Positions 7,275 to 16,191 of a stretch of 61,420 nt of DNA are shown piece by piece; position 1 is the first letter of the stretch; every line of letters starts with the position of its first letter. Where the stretch lies: NCBI GenBank assembly GCA_016935555.1, contig JAFGQR010000127.1:1-61420 (forward strand). The letters run 5' to 3'. The notes below the pieces were generated by a model that did no database searches, had not been told where the DNA came from, and was given only the letters and a program-made list of their open reading frames with translations. A program made the translations under genes and the position numbers. The stretch is from Verrucomicrobiota bacterium. Lineage in GTDB: Bacteria; Verrucomicrobiota; Verrucomicrobiia; Limisphaerales; JAFGQR01.

Positions 7275-8573
7275 ATGCACGGCGCGGCGAGAGGGTTGCG
7301 TCCTCCCCGCACCGGCCGCTTTGGGGCGAGCCAGTGGCCCAAGGCGCCCTTCTTCAGCAGTGCAAGCTGGCGCCTGCGATTTGGCAGGGTCGCTTGTGCC
7401 AGCTTTTTGGGCCTGGCTCTGGCAGCCCGGGCCGCGGGGATCTTCGACATCCGGATTCCGCACGAGTTCAACCGCGTGGTGGACACCAATATTGCCGCCC
7501 TTGCGACCAACGCGTATGTCAACTATTGGCTGGAAGGGCCGGTGTGGGTGCCCGGAGATCCGGGGTATCTCATCTTCAGTTCCATAAACTTCAATTACGC
7601 CAACTCAAACAACCGGCTTAAGAAACTCGTGTTACCGAATGCCGTCAGCGATTTCCTCGTGCCTCCCGCCTACACGGTCTACAATGGCAACATCCTCGAT
7701 GGGCAGGAGCGCCTCATTTCCTGCCAGTCAGGCACCGCGGGTTTGCGGGTGGTGATGATTACCAACGGTGTCGTCACCCCCCTGGTTTCCACTTGCGCCG
7801 GTTTGAAGTTCTATTCTCCGAACGATGTTGCGGTTAAATCCGATGGGACCCTTTGGTTCAGCGATCCGGGCTTCAACGGCAACACCGCGACTCCGCCGCA
7901 GCCCGGGTACCAGTACGGGCACTATGTTTATCGGTTCGATCCCACCGATGGCAACGCCACCTGCACGCCCGTGGTCACGAACAGCAGCATCTACCGCCCC
8001 AACGGACTTTGCTTCTCGCCCGACGAAGACCGCCTGTACCTTGCGGACTACGACGCCCGTGCGATCCGCGTCTACGCTTTGTCCTCCAGCAATACTCTCT
8101 CCGGCGGCTCGGTCTTCGCCACCCTCGGCAACGGCAACCCGGACGGTATCCGGTGCGACACAGACGGGCGCGTCTATTCCAGCTCAAGTAACGGCATCTG
8201 GATCTACCTGCCAGACGGCCGGTTGATCGGCCGCATTATTACGGCCAGGACTGTGGCGAACCTCTGTTTCGGCGGAGCCGATTGGCGCACACTCTTTATT
8301 ACGGCGCAACCGAATGTCCTTTCGATTCAACTCCGGGTGGCGGGTGCGGTCTCGCGGAAGACGCTGCAGGTTTCTTCCATCGGAAATTCAGGCGTGAGGG
8401 TGGCGTGGCCTTGGCCATCCACAGGCTTTCAATTACAGGCCAGCACAAACCTGGGAACTGGAACCTGGACCCCGGTCCCGGATACTCCTTCCGTCTCCAA
8501 TGGCCGCAACCTGATTGAGTTCGACGCGACCAACGCGCCGGCGTTTTTTCGGTTGCAAATGCGGCCCCCTTGA
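7275..8573 (+). CDS. Exported SMP-30/gluconolactonase-like beta-propeller
   Basis: The protein looks like a secreted member of the SMP-30/gluconolactonase (lactone hydrolase) family. Family metal-site blocks appear in order: EGPVWV, YSPNDVAVKSDGTLWFSDPG, and RPNGLCFSPDEDRLYLADYD. A long basic n-region followed by a hydrophobic core (VACASFLGLALAARAAG) acts as the signal peptide. The frame is open from 7176, but ATG 7275 leaves a more reasonable leader (432 aa). The last 50 residues form a separate module (FQLQASTNLGTGTWTPV ... FFRLQ) shared with other exported proteins of this window. DUF362 and WD40 genes follow in the same direction with about 50-nt gaps, so an operon is likely. The substrate is unknown. 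Confidence 0.75.
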   Translation: MHGAARGLRPPRTGRFGASQWPKAPFFSSASWRLRFGRVACASFLGLALAARAAGIFDIRIPHEFNRVVDTNIAALATNAYVNYWLEGPVWVPGDPGYLIFSSINFNYANSNNRLKKLVLPNAVSDFLVPPAYTVYNGNILDGQERLISCQSGTAGLRVVMITNGVVTPLVSTCAGLKFYSPNDVAVKSDGTLWFSDPGFNGNTATPPQPGYQYGHYVYRFDPTDGNATCTPVVTNSSIYRPNGLCFSPDEDRLYLADYDARAIRVYALSSSNTLSGGSVFATLGNGNPDGIRCDTDGRVYSSSSNGIWIYLPDGRLIGRIITARTVANLCFGGADWRTLFITAQPNVLSIQLRVAGAVSRKTLQVSSIGNSGVRVAWPWPSTGFQLQASTNLGTGTWTPVPDTPSVSNGRNLIEFDATNAPAFFRLQMRPP

Positions 8574-8627
8574 GCGATGGGACCAACTCGCAAAGAACCT
8601 CTTAAATCACCCCAGCCCAACAAGTCC

Positions 8628-9851
8628 ATGAATCATCCGCATCGCATCAATCGCCGGACCTTCATCAAAGAGTCAGTAGCCACCGGGGTGGGCGTCGTCA
8701 CGGAACTCCAGGGTGCGACCCTGGGCGGGATTGCGCGGGCGGCCTGCGCCCCAAACAGCATCACAGCGACGGTCGGCATTACCAAGGGACCGGACCGCGC
8801 CGACAATGCCTTCCGCTCACTTCAGTTGTTCAAGAAGCAGATCGCCGCGGCGATCGGGAACAAGCGCGTGGTCATCAAGGTCAATTTTGTGGCCAATCAA
8901 ACCTGGGCCTACACGCGCATGCAGCACACCGAGGGCATCCTGGAGTTTCTGAAGTCGATCGGCAAGCGCGACGTGGTCGTTGCCGAATCGGCGGCCACGG
9001 GCAACACGATGGACGGGTATGACTTTGCGGGTTATTGGCCCCTCACCAAGCGGTATCCGGTCAGGTTCATGGACCTCAACCAGGAAGGATTCGTTCACGG
9101 CCACATTTGGTTGTACGGCAGCACGAGCAATAACACGCAGCGGAGGATTCGCCTCTGCAAAATGTATTTGAATCCAAACCATTTCATCATCTCCGCGACA
9201 CCCATCAAGACGCACAACACGGTCCTGGTAACGATGGCCGGGAAGAATATCGGGATGAGCGCGCCCATGATTGACATCGGCTATAACTTCAACCAAGGCG
9301 GGGCGCCGAGTGAGGTTGCCGGGGCGGCGATTCGCGAGAAGTGGTGGATGCACGGTTACGCGGGCGGCTCGTCCTATCCCCCGGGCGACTTTCAGGCACT
9401 GAACGACAACGTGTATCGGATGATGGCCATCTATGGCATCCGCCCGCACTTGGCCGTCCTCGACGGCTACCAGGGGACCGAACGCAATGGTCCGCACGCC
9501 GGCAGCGGCATCGCCGTCCCCCAGGAGCTGGCCGTGGCGTCGCTGGATTGGCTGGCCGCGGATCGCATGGGGCTGACATTGATGGGTTCGAATGTCAATG
9601 TGACGCTCAACCATACATTGGATGGTTACCCCATGCCCTATCCGGCTGTCTTGAACTACTGCTGGCAGGCCGGTGCCGGCGAATGGGACGACCGGAGAAT
9701 CCAAGTCATCGGCGACCTCGGCGAAATGAGAGGCGACGCGCTCGTGGGGAATGCAAGCGTCTACGACTACCGGCCCAACGACAATCAGAGTGCGCAACTC
9801 AACATGCGCACGACGCCGCGCGAAGGAACGCTTATCAACTCGATCACCTAA
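8628..9851 (+). CDS. DUF362-family protein with Tat-type leader
   Basis: The N-terminus INRRTFIKESVATGVGVV is a twin-arginine-type export leader. The body matches the DUF362 fold, with VVIKVNFVANQ near residue 80, VVVAESAATGNTMDGY, and the block PNHFIISATPIKTHNTVLVTMAGKNIG. In characterised contexts DUF362 proteins are of unknown function and are often found near redox proteins; here no Cys-rich ferredoxin segment is seen. ATG 8628 was chosen over the open frame start at 8577 because the leader begins there (407 aa). The gene lies between the SMP-30-like and WD40 genes, suggesting joint extracytoplasmic function. Confidence 0.75.
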   Translation: MNHPHRINRRTFIKESVATGVGVVTELQGATLGGIARAACAPNSITATVGITKGPDRADNAFRSLQLFKKQIAAAIGNKRVVIKVNFVANQTWAYTRMQHTEGILEFLKSIGKRDVVVAESAATGNTMDGYDFAGYWPLTKRYPVRFMDLNQEGFVHGHIWLYGSTSNNTQRRIRLCKMYLNPNHFIISATPIKTHNTVLVTMAGKNIGMSAPMIDIGYNFNQGGAPSEVAGAAIREKWWMHGYAGGSSYPPGDFQALNDNVYRMMAIYGIRPHLAVLDGYQGTERNGPHAGSGIAVPQELAVASLDWLAADRMGLTLMGSNVNVTLNHTLDGYPMPYPAVLNYCWQAGAGEWDDRRIQVIGDLGEMRGDALVGNASVYDYRPNDNQSAQLNMRTTPREGTLINSIT

Positions 9852-9902
9852 TGAGTCGGCTGACGTCACGATGCATTCGGGCCAACGCCCTTCGAACTGA
9901 TT

Positions 9903-12095
9903 ATGAAGCTGAACCTGCTCCTTTATAACCGGGTGCAAAGCATCCTGTTCGCGGCCAGCCTGGGGCTGGCCCTTCTTCCCTCCAGCCAGGGAGCGTTCCC
10001 GGCCCCGCAGTGGATGCAAGGCGGGCACGCCGCCAGGATCACCGCCGTGGCATGTTCGCCCGACGGCACCATGATTGCCTCCGCGAGCGAGGACGGCACC
10101 GTCAAGCTGTGGTCTGCCAACGGAACCCTCTTAAGGACCCTGATGGCCCAAACGAATGTTCTCACCGCCGTTGCCTGGTCGCCCGACGGCTCAAAAATCG
10201 CCGTCGGGACCTACACCGGCGGCAGCATCCGGGTTGGCTGGAGCACCTACACGGGTTTGGGGTTGACTTACCTCTGGCAGGCGCCGAGCGGGTGGACCGC
10301 CGGCGACGTCAGCCTGGTGCGCGTGACCACCAACCAGTTCGGCAAGGTCACCGCCCTGGCTTTCTCCACCGATAGCACCCGGCTGGCTTCGGGCTGCGCC
10401 GCCGGCAGCAATGTCGTCCACTCAGTCGCCACCGGGTCCGTGATCGCCTCCCGGCCGGCCTACAACACCTCGGCGCGGCCGGCCGCGGTGATGAGCGTTG
10501 CCTTTTCCTCCTCGGGCATGATGGCGTCCGGAGGCGAAGACGCCTCGATTCGGGTCTACAGCTCGTCCTGGAACCTGCTTTGGAATTCGATCAATACTGG
10601 CGATGCGCATACGACCAATGTGACCGCAGTGGCCTTCTCGCCGGACGGAGCGTTGCTCGCCTCCGCCAGCTTGGATCAAACCGTGAAAATCTGGTCCACC
10701 AGTAGTTGGACACTGCAGCAAACGCTCACCGGGCACAGCGACGGCGTCACCTCGCTTGCCTTCAATCCCGACGGACAGAGAATCGTTTCGGGTTGCGTGG
10801 ATGGTACGGTCAAGGTGTGGAATCGGTCGACCGGCGCCTGTCTGGTGACCATCCCCGCGCATGCGCTCCCGGTGACGGCATTGGTATTCTCGACCGACGG
10901 CGCCCGCGTCGTTTCGGCCAGTGAAGACAACACCGTCCGCATCTGGTCGGCGGCTGACGGGGCCGCCGTTGGCACGCTGGGCGGCCAGAATGCCTGTATT
11001 GGCGCCGTAGCCATCTCGCCCGATGGAATCCTGTGCGCCAGCGCCGGCGGCAATCAGAGCATTGAGGTGCGCCATGCGCGCGACGGCTCCATCGTGCGGA
11101 GGCTGCCCGGAAACACGAATTACGTGAGCAGCATAGCCTTTTCGCCCGACAGCATGACCCTGGCGTCAGGCGGAGGTCCGTTGGATCCCACCATCAGGCT
11201 GTGGCGGATGAGCGACGGGGAGTTGCTGCGAACGATTGCCGCCACGACAAACGGAGTGATGGCGCTGGCGTGGTCGCCGGATGGCGCGACGCTCGCCTCG
11301 GGTGGCGACTCGGTCGAGCAGACCCTCCAATTGTGGGATGCTGCGGACGGGACCCTGCGGCGAATGCTCCCAGGGCATACGAACGGGGTGACGGTGCTGG
11401 CGTTTTCGCCCGGTGGCGATGTCCTGGCCTCCGGTGGACGCCGTTTTGACCACGCGGTCAAGGTGTGGGCCGTGACGAATGGCGCCCTCCTCAACACCTT
11501 AACCGGCCATGCCAATAACATCGAAGCCGTGGCCTTTGCGCCCGGGGGCCACTTGCTCGCCTCCGGCAGCAGCGGGGTAAACAGCCTGAAAGTCTGGCAA
11601 CTCTCGGACAGTTCTTCCCGCAACTTTGGGACGGGCACCGACCCCGTTTCCGCCGTGGCCTTTTCGCCGGATGGAACCACGCTTGTCTCGGCCGACCGGG
11701 ACAGCATTAAGTTCTGGGATGTTGTCAGCGGCGCTTTGCGTGAGGCCGTCACTCAAAGCGCCTATCGCGTCACAACCTTTGCTTTCTCACCCAATGGCAA
11801 CCTGTTTCTTTATGGCCGCGAGGATTCAACAGTCCTGTTATCCTCCAACCTTTACGGGGCGCTGGGCCAACCGGCCCTGGCTTTTGTCAACCTCACCTCC
11901 CCCTCTTCGGCCAGTGGGGCGGGATTCTCTGCGTCCGTCCAGCCCTGGACCCATTACATTATTCAATCTTCGACCAATTTGGCCGGCTGGACCTATCTGA
12001 TGCAGGCTGCCAGTGGTAGCAACACCTTGTCAATTTCTGGCCTTCCGGTCACCAACGACCCCGCCGTCTTCCTGCGGGCCGTTACGCCGCCATAG
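9903..12095 (+). CDS. Exported WD40 protein with 14 repeats
   Basis: A signal peptide (hydrophobic core SILFAASLGLALLPSSQG) is followed by a long array of WD40 repeats, recognisable by the recurring pattern V-T/S-A-V-A-F-S-P-D-G ... L-A-S-G ... V-K-L/V-W. I count 14 repeats between about residues 40 and 655, enough for two seven-bladed propellers. The C-terminal 65 residues are not WD40: they contain the module YIIQSSTNLAGWTYL ... VFLRAV found in other exported proteins here. It is probably a scaffold for protein binding outside the cytoplasm. It is the third gene of a collinear set with the SMP-30-like and DUF362 genes. 730 aa. Confidence 0.85.
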   Translation: MKLNLLLYNRVQSILFAASLGLALLPSSQGAFPAPQWMQGGHAARITAVACSPDGTMIASASEDGTVKLWSANGTLLRTLMAQTNVLTAVAWSPDGSKIAVGTYTGGSIRVGWSTYTGLGLTYLWQAPSGWTAGDVSLVRVTTNQFGKVTALAFSTDSTRLASGCAAGSNVVHSVATGSVIASRPAYNTSARPAAVMSVAFSSSGMMASGGEDASIRVYSSSWNLLWNSINTGDAHTTNVTAVAFSPDGALLASASLDQTVKIWSTSSWTLQQTLTGHSDGVTSLAFNPDGQRIVSGCVDGTVKVWNRSTGACLVTIPAHALPVTALVFSTDGARVVSASEDNTVRIWSAADGAAVGTLGGQNACIGAVAISPDGILCASAGGNQSIEVRHARDGSIVRRLPGNTNYVSSIAFSPDSMTLASGGGPLDPTIRLWRMSDGELLRTIAATTNGVMALAWSPDGATLASGGDSVEQTLQLWDAADGTLRRMLPGHTNGVTVLAFSPGGDVLASGGRRFDHAVKVWAVTNGALLNTLTGHANNIEAVAFAPGGHLLASGSSGVNSLKVWQLSDSSSRNFGTGTDPVSAVAFSPDGTTLVSADRDSIKFWDVVSGALREAVTQSAYRVTTFAFSPNGNLFLYGREDSTVLLSSNLYGALGQPALAFVNLTSPSSASGAGFSASVQPWTHYIIQSSTNLAGWTYLMQAASGSNTLSISGLPVTNDPAVFLRAVTPP

Positions 12096-12287
12096 CTTGG
12101 CGCGATCGACCATGAACTGATCCCTGCAGAGTTCCATGATCCGCCCCAACGCCCGGTCGAACTCAGCCGCGTGGCGCGTGCGCAAACCGCGCTCGCGGCT
12201 CAGGTCACAGATCGCGTTGCCAGCGCAGCTGGCCAGCGCGGCCATACCGGCTTGAAGAGAATGCCGGCGGGAGATGGGGCGTTGCAT
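12030..12287 (-). CDS. Hypothetical small ORF or fragment (85 aa)
   Basis: A minus-strand frame between the convergent WD40 gene and rlmN, overlapping the end of the WD40 gene by 66 nt. It begins MQRPISRRHSLQAGMAAL, reminiscent of the RR-leader of exported proteins, but the rest matches nothing I recognise. It may be the 5' fragment of a lost gene. Otherwise this intergenic stretch holds nothing else visible. Confidence 0.22.
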   Translation of the reverse strand: MQRPISRRHSLQAGMAALASCAGNAICDLSRERGLRTRHAAEFDRALGRIMELCRDQFMVDRAKLWRRNGPQEDGGVVGDRKARN

Positions 12288-12339
12288 AGGAGTGGCTTGG
12301 AGGCGGATCTGCTGCGGTGTCCCCAGTGTGGGGCCGAAC

Positions 12340-13491
12340 TCAACAGGTTAAGGGTCCGCGCTCTGTTTTTAGACGCAGCTGGCCGCAGGCGGCGTCGACG
12401 TCGCTGCCTTTCTCGCGGCGCAGGGTGGCCTGGACACCATGATCGAGGAGGGCGGCGTGAAAGGCTTCGAGGTCGGCCTCGGCGGGGCGGGTCCAGGTGA
12501 GGTCTTCGACGGGGTTGTACGGGATGAGGTTGACTTTGGCCTTGAGTCGGTGCGCGATATCGGCAAGAGGGGCGGTTTGGGCGGGGCTGTCGTTGACGCC
12601 GGCGATCAGGACGTATTCGAGCGTGATCATGCGCCCTTTGAATTTCAGGTAATCGTCGCAGGCCGCCAGCAGCTCCCGGAGCGGGTATTTGCGGTTCACG
12701 GGCATGAGCCGGTCGCGGACGGCATCGGTCGCCCCGTGCAGGCTGACGGCCAGGCGATATTGGGCGGGTTCGCGGGCGAGCCGCCGGATTTGGGGGGCGA
12801 GGCCGCTGGTGGAGATGGTGATTTTGCGTGCGCCGATGCCGGCGCCCCAGGGGGCGTTGATGATGGCGAGGGCCTTGAGGAGAGGGTCGTAGTTGGCAAG
12901 GGGTTCCCCCATCCCCATGACGACGATATTGTCCACAGACCGGATGTTGCGCGGAACGGAGCGCAGTCGCGGGACGGGGTGTGGGGATTCGGCGGTGCGG
13001 GCTTCGGCCTGGGCCTGGGCGATGGACGATCGATACCATCGTTCAACCGCTAGCACCTGCTCGACGATCTCCTCGACCTCCAGGTTGCGGCGGAAACCGT
13101 TCAGGCCGCTCGCACAGAACGCGCAGCCGTAGGCGCAGCCCACTTGCGTGGACAAGCACAGGGTCTGACGGTCGCTGGGGTCGCCGTAGAGGGCTCGGTT
13201 TGCCGGGATCAACACGCTTTCGATCAAGTGGCCGTCAGGCAGCCGCCACAGGAATTTCCGAGTGCCGTCCTCGGCGGCCTGCTGGCGCACCCACTCCAGC
13301 ACGTGCAGGGTCCATTCCTCCTTCATCCGTTGGCGCAACTTGAGGGGAAGGTTGGTCATGACATCCCAGGACTCGGCCCGGTTCGCATACAGCCAGTTGA
13401 GCACCTGGCCGACGCGATAGGGTTCGTGGCCCCAGTCCTTCATGCGGCCGGCGAGTTCGTCCCGCGTCCATGCTCGAATGTCGCCACTCAC
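12340..13491 (-). CDS. rlmN: 23S rRNA/tRNA (adenine-C2)-methyltransferase, radical SAM
   Basis: RlmN methylates C2 of A2503 in 23S rRNA and A37 in some tRNAs by radical SAM chemistry. The cluster-binding motif CAYGCAFC is at residues 119-126. Other family blocks are STQVGC before it, NIVVMGMGEPLANYDP, ITISTSGL and the C-terminal DVDAACGQL, whose Cys is the candidate methyl-carrying residue. The N-terminal RNA-binding helix begins right after the GTG at 13491 (VSGDIRAWTRDEL), preceded by a G-rich stretch. That gives 383 aa, normal for the family. An insertion of about 25 residues (Ala/Glu/Pro/Arg-rich) sits before the MGMGEP block. It is the only gene in its minus-strand unit. Confidence 0.93.
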   Translation of the reverse strand: MSGDIRAWTRDELAGRMKDWGHEPYRVGQVLNWLYANRAESWDVMTNLPLKLRQRMKEEWTLHVLEWVRQQAAEDGTRKFLWRLPDGHLIESVLIPANRALYGDPSDRQTLCLSTQVGCAYGCAFCASGLNGFRRNLEVEEIVEQVLAVERWYRSSIAQAQAEARTAESPHPVPRLRSVPRNIRSVDNIVVMGMGEPLANYDPLLKALAIINAPWGAGIGARKITISTSGLAPQIRRLAREPAQYRLAVSLHGATDAVRDRLMPVNRKYPLRELLAACDDYLKFKGRMITLEYVLIAGVNDSPAQTAPLADIAHRLKAKVNLIPYNPVEDLTWTRPAEADLEAFHAALLDHGVQATLRREKGSDVDAACGQLRLKTERGPLTC

Positions 13492-13667
13492 ACCCCCAAT
13501 GTAGCGCTGTCCCTCCTTGAAACCAAGTCGAAGCGTCCGGGGCTGCAGACCCTGGGGGGCGCGGCATTCATGCGCCTTCAGGGTCCCGCGATTCGGCGAT
13601 CGGGCGATCCCAACGCCAGGCCGCAAATGATTTGCCCCGGAACAGCGCGCGCCTTAGTGTCGGAGCC

Positions 13668-14546
13668 GTGTCGGTTCAACTCACAGTCCTGGGCAGCGGC
13701 TCCAGCGGCAATTGCGCCTACCTGGAAACGGCGGAGTGCCGCTTGTTGATCGATGCCGGATTGAGCGGGCGACAGATTCGCCAGCGGCTGCTGGGCCTGG
13801 GGCGGGCGCCGGAGACCCTGACGGGCATTCTGATCACGCATGAACACACCGATCACACCCAGGCGCTGGGCGTGCTGGCGGCCAAGCTCGGCATCCCCGT
13901 CTACTGCAACCGCCTGACCGGCGAGGCCATCGCCGCCCAGTTCCCAGGCCGGCTGAATTTCCGCCTTTTCAGCACGGGCAGCGAGTTCGAGGTGGGCGAC
14001 GTGCGCGTGGAGACCTTCTCCGTCCCGCATGATGCACACGATCCGGTGGGGTTCGTCATCCGCACGGTCGCGGGTGCGGTGGGATTTCTGACCGATCTCG
14101 GCCACGCAACCAAGCTGGTGATCGAACGCGCGCGGGCGGCGAACATCCTGGTGCTCGAAGCCAATCACGACCTGCACCTGCTGCAGGCCGACACCCGCCG
14201 CCCGTGGAGCACAAAGCAACGCATCCTTAGCCGCCATGGCCACCTGTCCAATCACGCCGCCGCCGAGGCCGCCGGGCAGATCGCCTCCGGCCGCCTTCGG
14301 CAACTGATCCTGGCCCATCTGAGCGCCGACTGCAACCGGCCCGAGCTGGCCCGCGACGCCGCCTGCCAGGCGCTGCACCGCGCCGGGGCCTCGCACGTGT
14401 GCGTGACCACCGCCGCCCAGCACGTGCTGGGTCCCACCGTGGCGCTCACCCGCCCTCACGCGCCCCCAAACGAATCCACGCCCTCCCGGGAAACGCCCCC
14501 CGCGGGCCAGACGCCGTCCCAGCCGGCGCCCGCCGCACTCTGCTGA
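13668..14546 (+). CDS. MBL-fold metallo-hydrolase, YycJ/WalJ-like
   Basis: A metallo-beta-lactamase fold phosphodiesterase-type hydrolase. The start MSVQLTVLGSGSSGNCAYLE is characteristic of the YycJ/WalJ branch, whose members are 5'-3' exonuclease-like. The di-zinc motif THEHTDH is at residues 57-63 (His58, His60, Asp62, His63). FLTDLGHAT and VLEANHD follow, and HLS near residue 225 is the last ligand region. The open frame reaches back to 13632, but GTG 13668 gives the family start. The C-terminus carries a 35-residue Pro/Thr-rich tail not seen in the core family. Only 2 nt separate its stop from gatB, so the two are probably co-transcribed. Confidence 0.85.
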   Translation: MSVQLTVLGSGSSGNCAYLETAECRLLIDAGLSGRQIRQRLLGLGRAPETLTGILITHEHTDHTQALGVLAAKLGIPVYCNRLTGEAIAAQFPGRLNFRLFSTGSEFEVGDVRVETFSVPHDAHDPVGFVIRTVAGAVGFLTDLGHATKLVIERARAANILVLEANHDLHLLQADTRRPWSTKQRILSRHGHLSNHAAAEAAGQIASGRLRQLILAHLSADCNRPELARDAACQALHRAGASHVCVTTAAQHVLGPTVALTRPHAPPNESTPSRETPPAGQTPSQPAPAALC

Positions 14547-14548
14547 GC

Positions 14549-15979
14549 ATGGACTACGAAGCCGTCATCGGGCTGGAAACCCACGTCCAGCTCAAAACCC
14601 GATCCAAGATGTGGTGCGGATGCGCCAACGTGTTCGGCGCGCCTCCGAACACCCACGTCTGCCCCGTCTGTCTCGGCCTGCCCGGCGTGCTGCCGGTGGC
14701 CAACGACGAGGCGCTGCGCCTGACGGTGCTGACGGGGCTGCTGTTGCACGCCCGCATCGAGCCGTTCGCCAAGTTCGACCGGAAGAATTATTTCTACCCG
14801 GACATGCCCAAGAACTACCAGATCACCCAATACGACCGGCCTTCCACCACCGGCGGCCATGTCGAGTTCGAATTCGAAGGCGGGATCCGCCGCGTCCGCC
14901 TCACCCGGGCCCATCTCGAGGAGGATGTTGGGAAGAGCTTTCATTTCGACCGGCACAGCGGCGTCGATTTCAACCGCGCCGGCGTGCCGCTGCTGGAGAT
15001 CGTATCCGAACCCGAACTGGCCAGCGCCGCGATGGCCTATGCCTACCTGAACGCGCTGAAGGACATTCTGGTCCACGGCGGCATCAGCGACTGCGACATG
15101 GAGAAGGGCATGGTCCGGTGCGATGTGAACGTGAGCGTGCGCCCCCGGGGAGCCCCCACGCTCGGCGCCAAGATCGAGATCAAGAACATGAACAGCTTCA
15201 GCGGCGTCCGCAAAGCGCTCGACTACGAAATCGCCCGCCAGACCGACGCCCTCCGCCGCGGCCGCACCCTCCAGCAGAGCACCCGCCGCTGGGACGACGC
15301 CGCCGGCATCACCGAGGAGATGCGCACCAAGGAGGACGCGCACGATTACCGCTATTTCCCCGACCCCGACCTCATGCCGTTCGCTCCGGACGAGACGTGG
15401 CTGGCCGAGGTGCGGCGGCGCTCCGTGGAATTGCCCCTCGAACGCAAACAGCGCTTCATGCGCGATTACCAGCTGCCGGCTTGCGATGCCCAGGCGTTCG
15501 TCGCTGATGTGCCCCTCGGCGATTACTTCGAGGCCGTGGCACGCTCCTCGCGTCATCCCAAGGCGGTCGCCAATTGGATCATCAACAACCTGCGCGCCCA
15601 AATGGCCGAAACCGGCGTCGGGTTGCATGAACTCAAGTTCACCCCCGCCGCCATCCCGGAACTGGTCGAATTGGTCGAGCGCGGCCGGATCAACAGCAAG
15701 ACGGCCCAGGACGTGTTTGTGGAGATGTTCGCCACGGGGGCGGCGCCGGAGGCGATCGTGGCGCGGCGCGGCCTGGCCCAGGTCAGCGACGCCGGCGCCC
15801 TCGAAGCCTTCTGCGACCAGGTCATCGCCGCCCACCCCAAATCCGCCGCCGACTTCCGGGCCGGCAAGGCCGCCGCGCTCAATTTCCTCAAAGGCCAGGT
15901 GATGAAGCTCAGCCGGGGCAAGGCGAACCCCGCCCTGGCCGGCGAGATTCTCGAACGCAAGCTGCGCCAGCACCCTTGA
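14549..15979 (+). CDS. gatB: Aspartyl/glutamyl-tRNA(Asn/Gln) amidotransferase subunit B
   Basis: GatB is the kinase/tRNA-binding subunit of GatCAB, which converts Glu-tRNA-Gln and/or Asp-tRNA-Asn to the amidated forms. The N-terminus YEAVIGLETHVQLKT is the family signature. Further blocks are CPVCLGLPGVLPV with Zn-binding Cys pairs (CGCANV and CPVC), KNYFYPDMPKNYQITQYD, GVDFNRAGVPLLEI, and the C-terminal YqeY-like helical domain from about residue 330. 476 aa, normal length. gatA and gatC are not in this window. ATG 14549 lies 2 nt after the MBL-fold gene; the longer frame from 14399 overlaps that gene and was rejected. Confidence 0.95.
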   Translation: MDYEAVIGLETHVQLKTRSKMWCGCANVFGAPPNTHVCPVCLGLPGVLPVANDEALRLTVLTGLLLHARIEPFAKFDRKNYFYPDMPKNYQITQYDRPSTTGGHVEFEFEGGIRRVRLTRAHLEEDVGKSFHFDRHSGVDFNRAGVPLLEIVSEPELASAAMAYAYLNALKDILVHGGISDCDMEKGMVRCDVNVSVRPRGAPTLGAKIEIKNMNSFSGVRKALDYEIARQTDALRRGRTLQQSTRRWDDAAGITEEMRTKEDAHDYRYFPDPDLMPFAPDETWLAEVRRRSVELPLERKQRFMRDYQLPACDAQAFVADVPLGDYFEAVARSSRHPKAVANWIINNLRAQMAETGVGLHELKFTPAAIPELVELVERGRINSKTAQDVFVEMFATGAAPEAIVARRGLAQVSDAGALEAFCDQVIAAHPKSAADFRAGKAAALNFLKGQVMKLSRGKANPALAGEILERKLRQHP

Positions 15980-16191
15980 CGCGCCGAACGTCCCGCGAGC
16001 CGGTCAAACCCGCGGCAAGGGCCGGGTTCGGGGGGGTCCGTGCCTCGAACGGCCCGTGTGGAACTGGGTGGCTGGCCCCGTTGAGGTCTTGAATTGTTTT
16101 GACACGCCTGGGTGGGGGCGTTTGAATGGATCACTTTCCCGGACACGGTGGGCGTGTTCGGAGGCGACCTTGAACCAAACGTTTGATGCTT

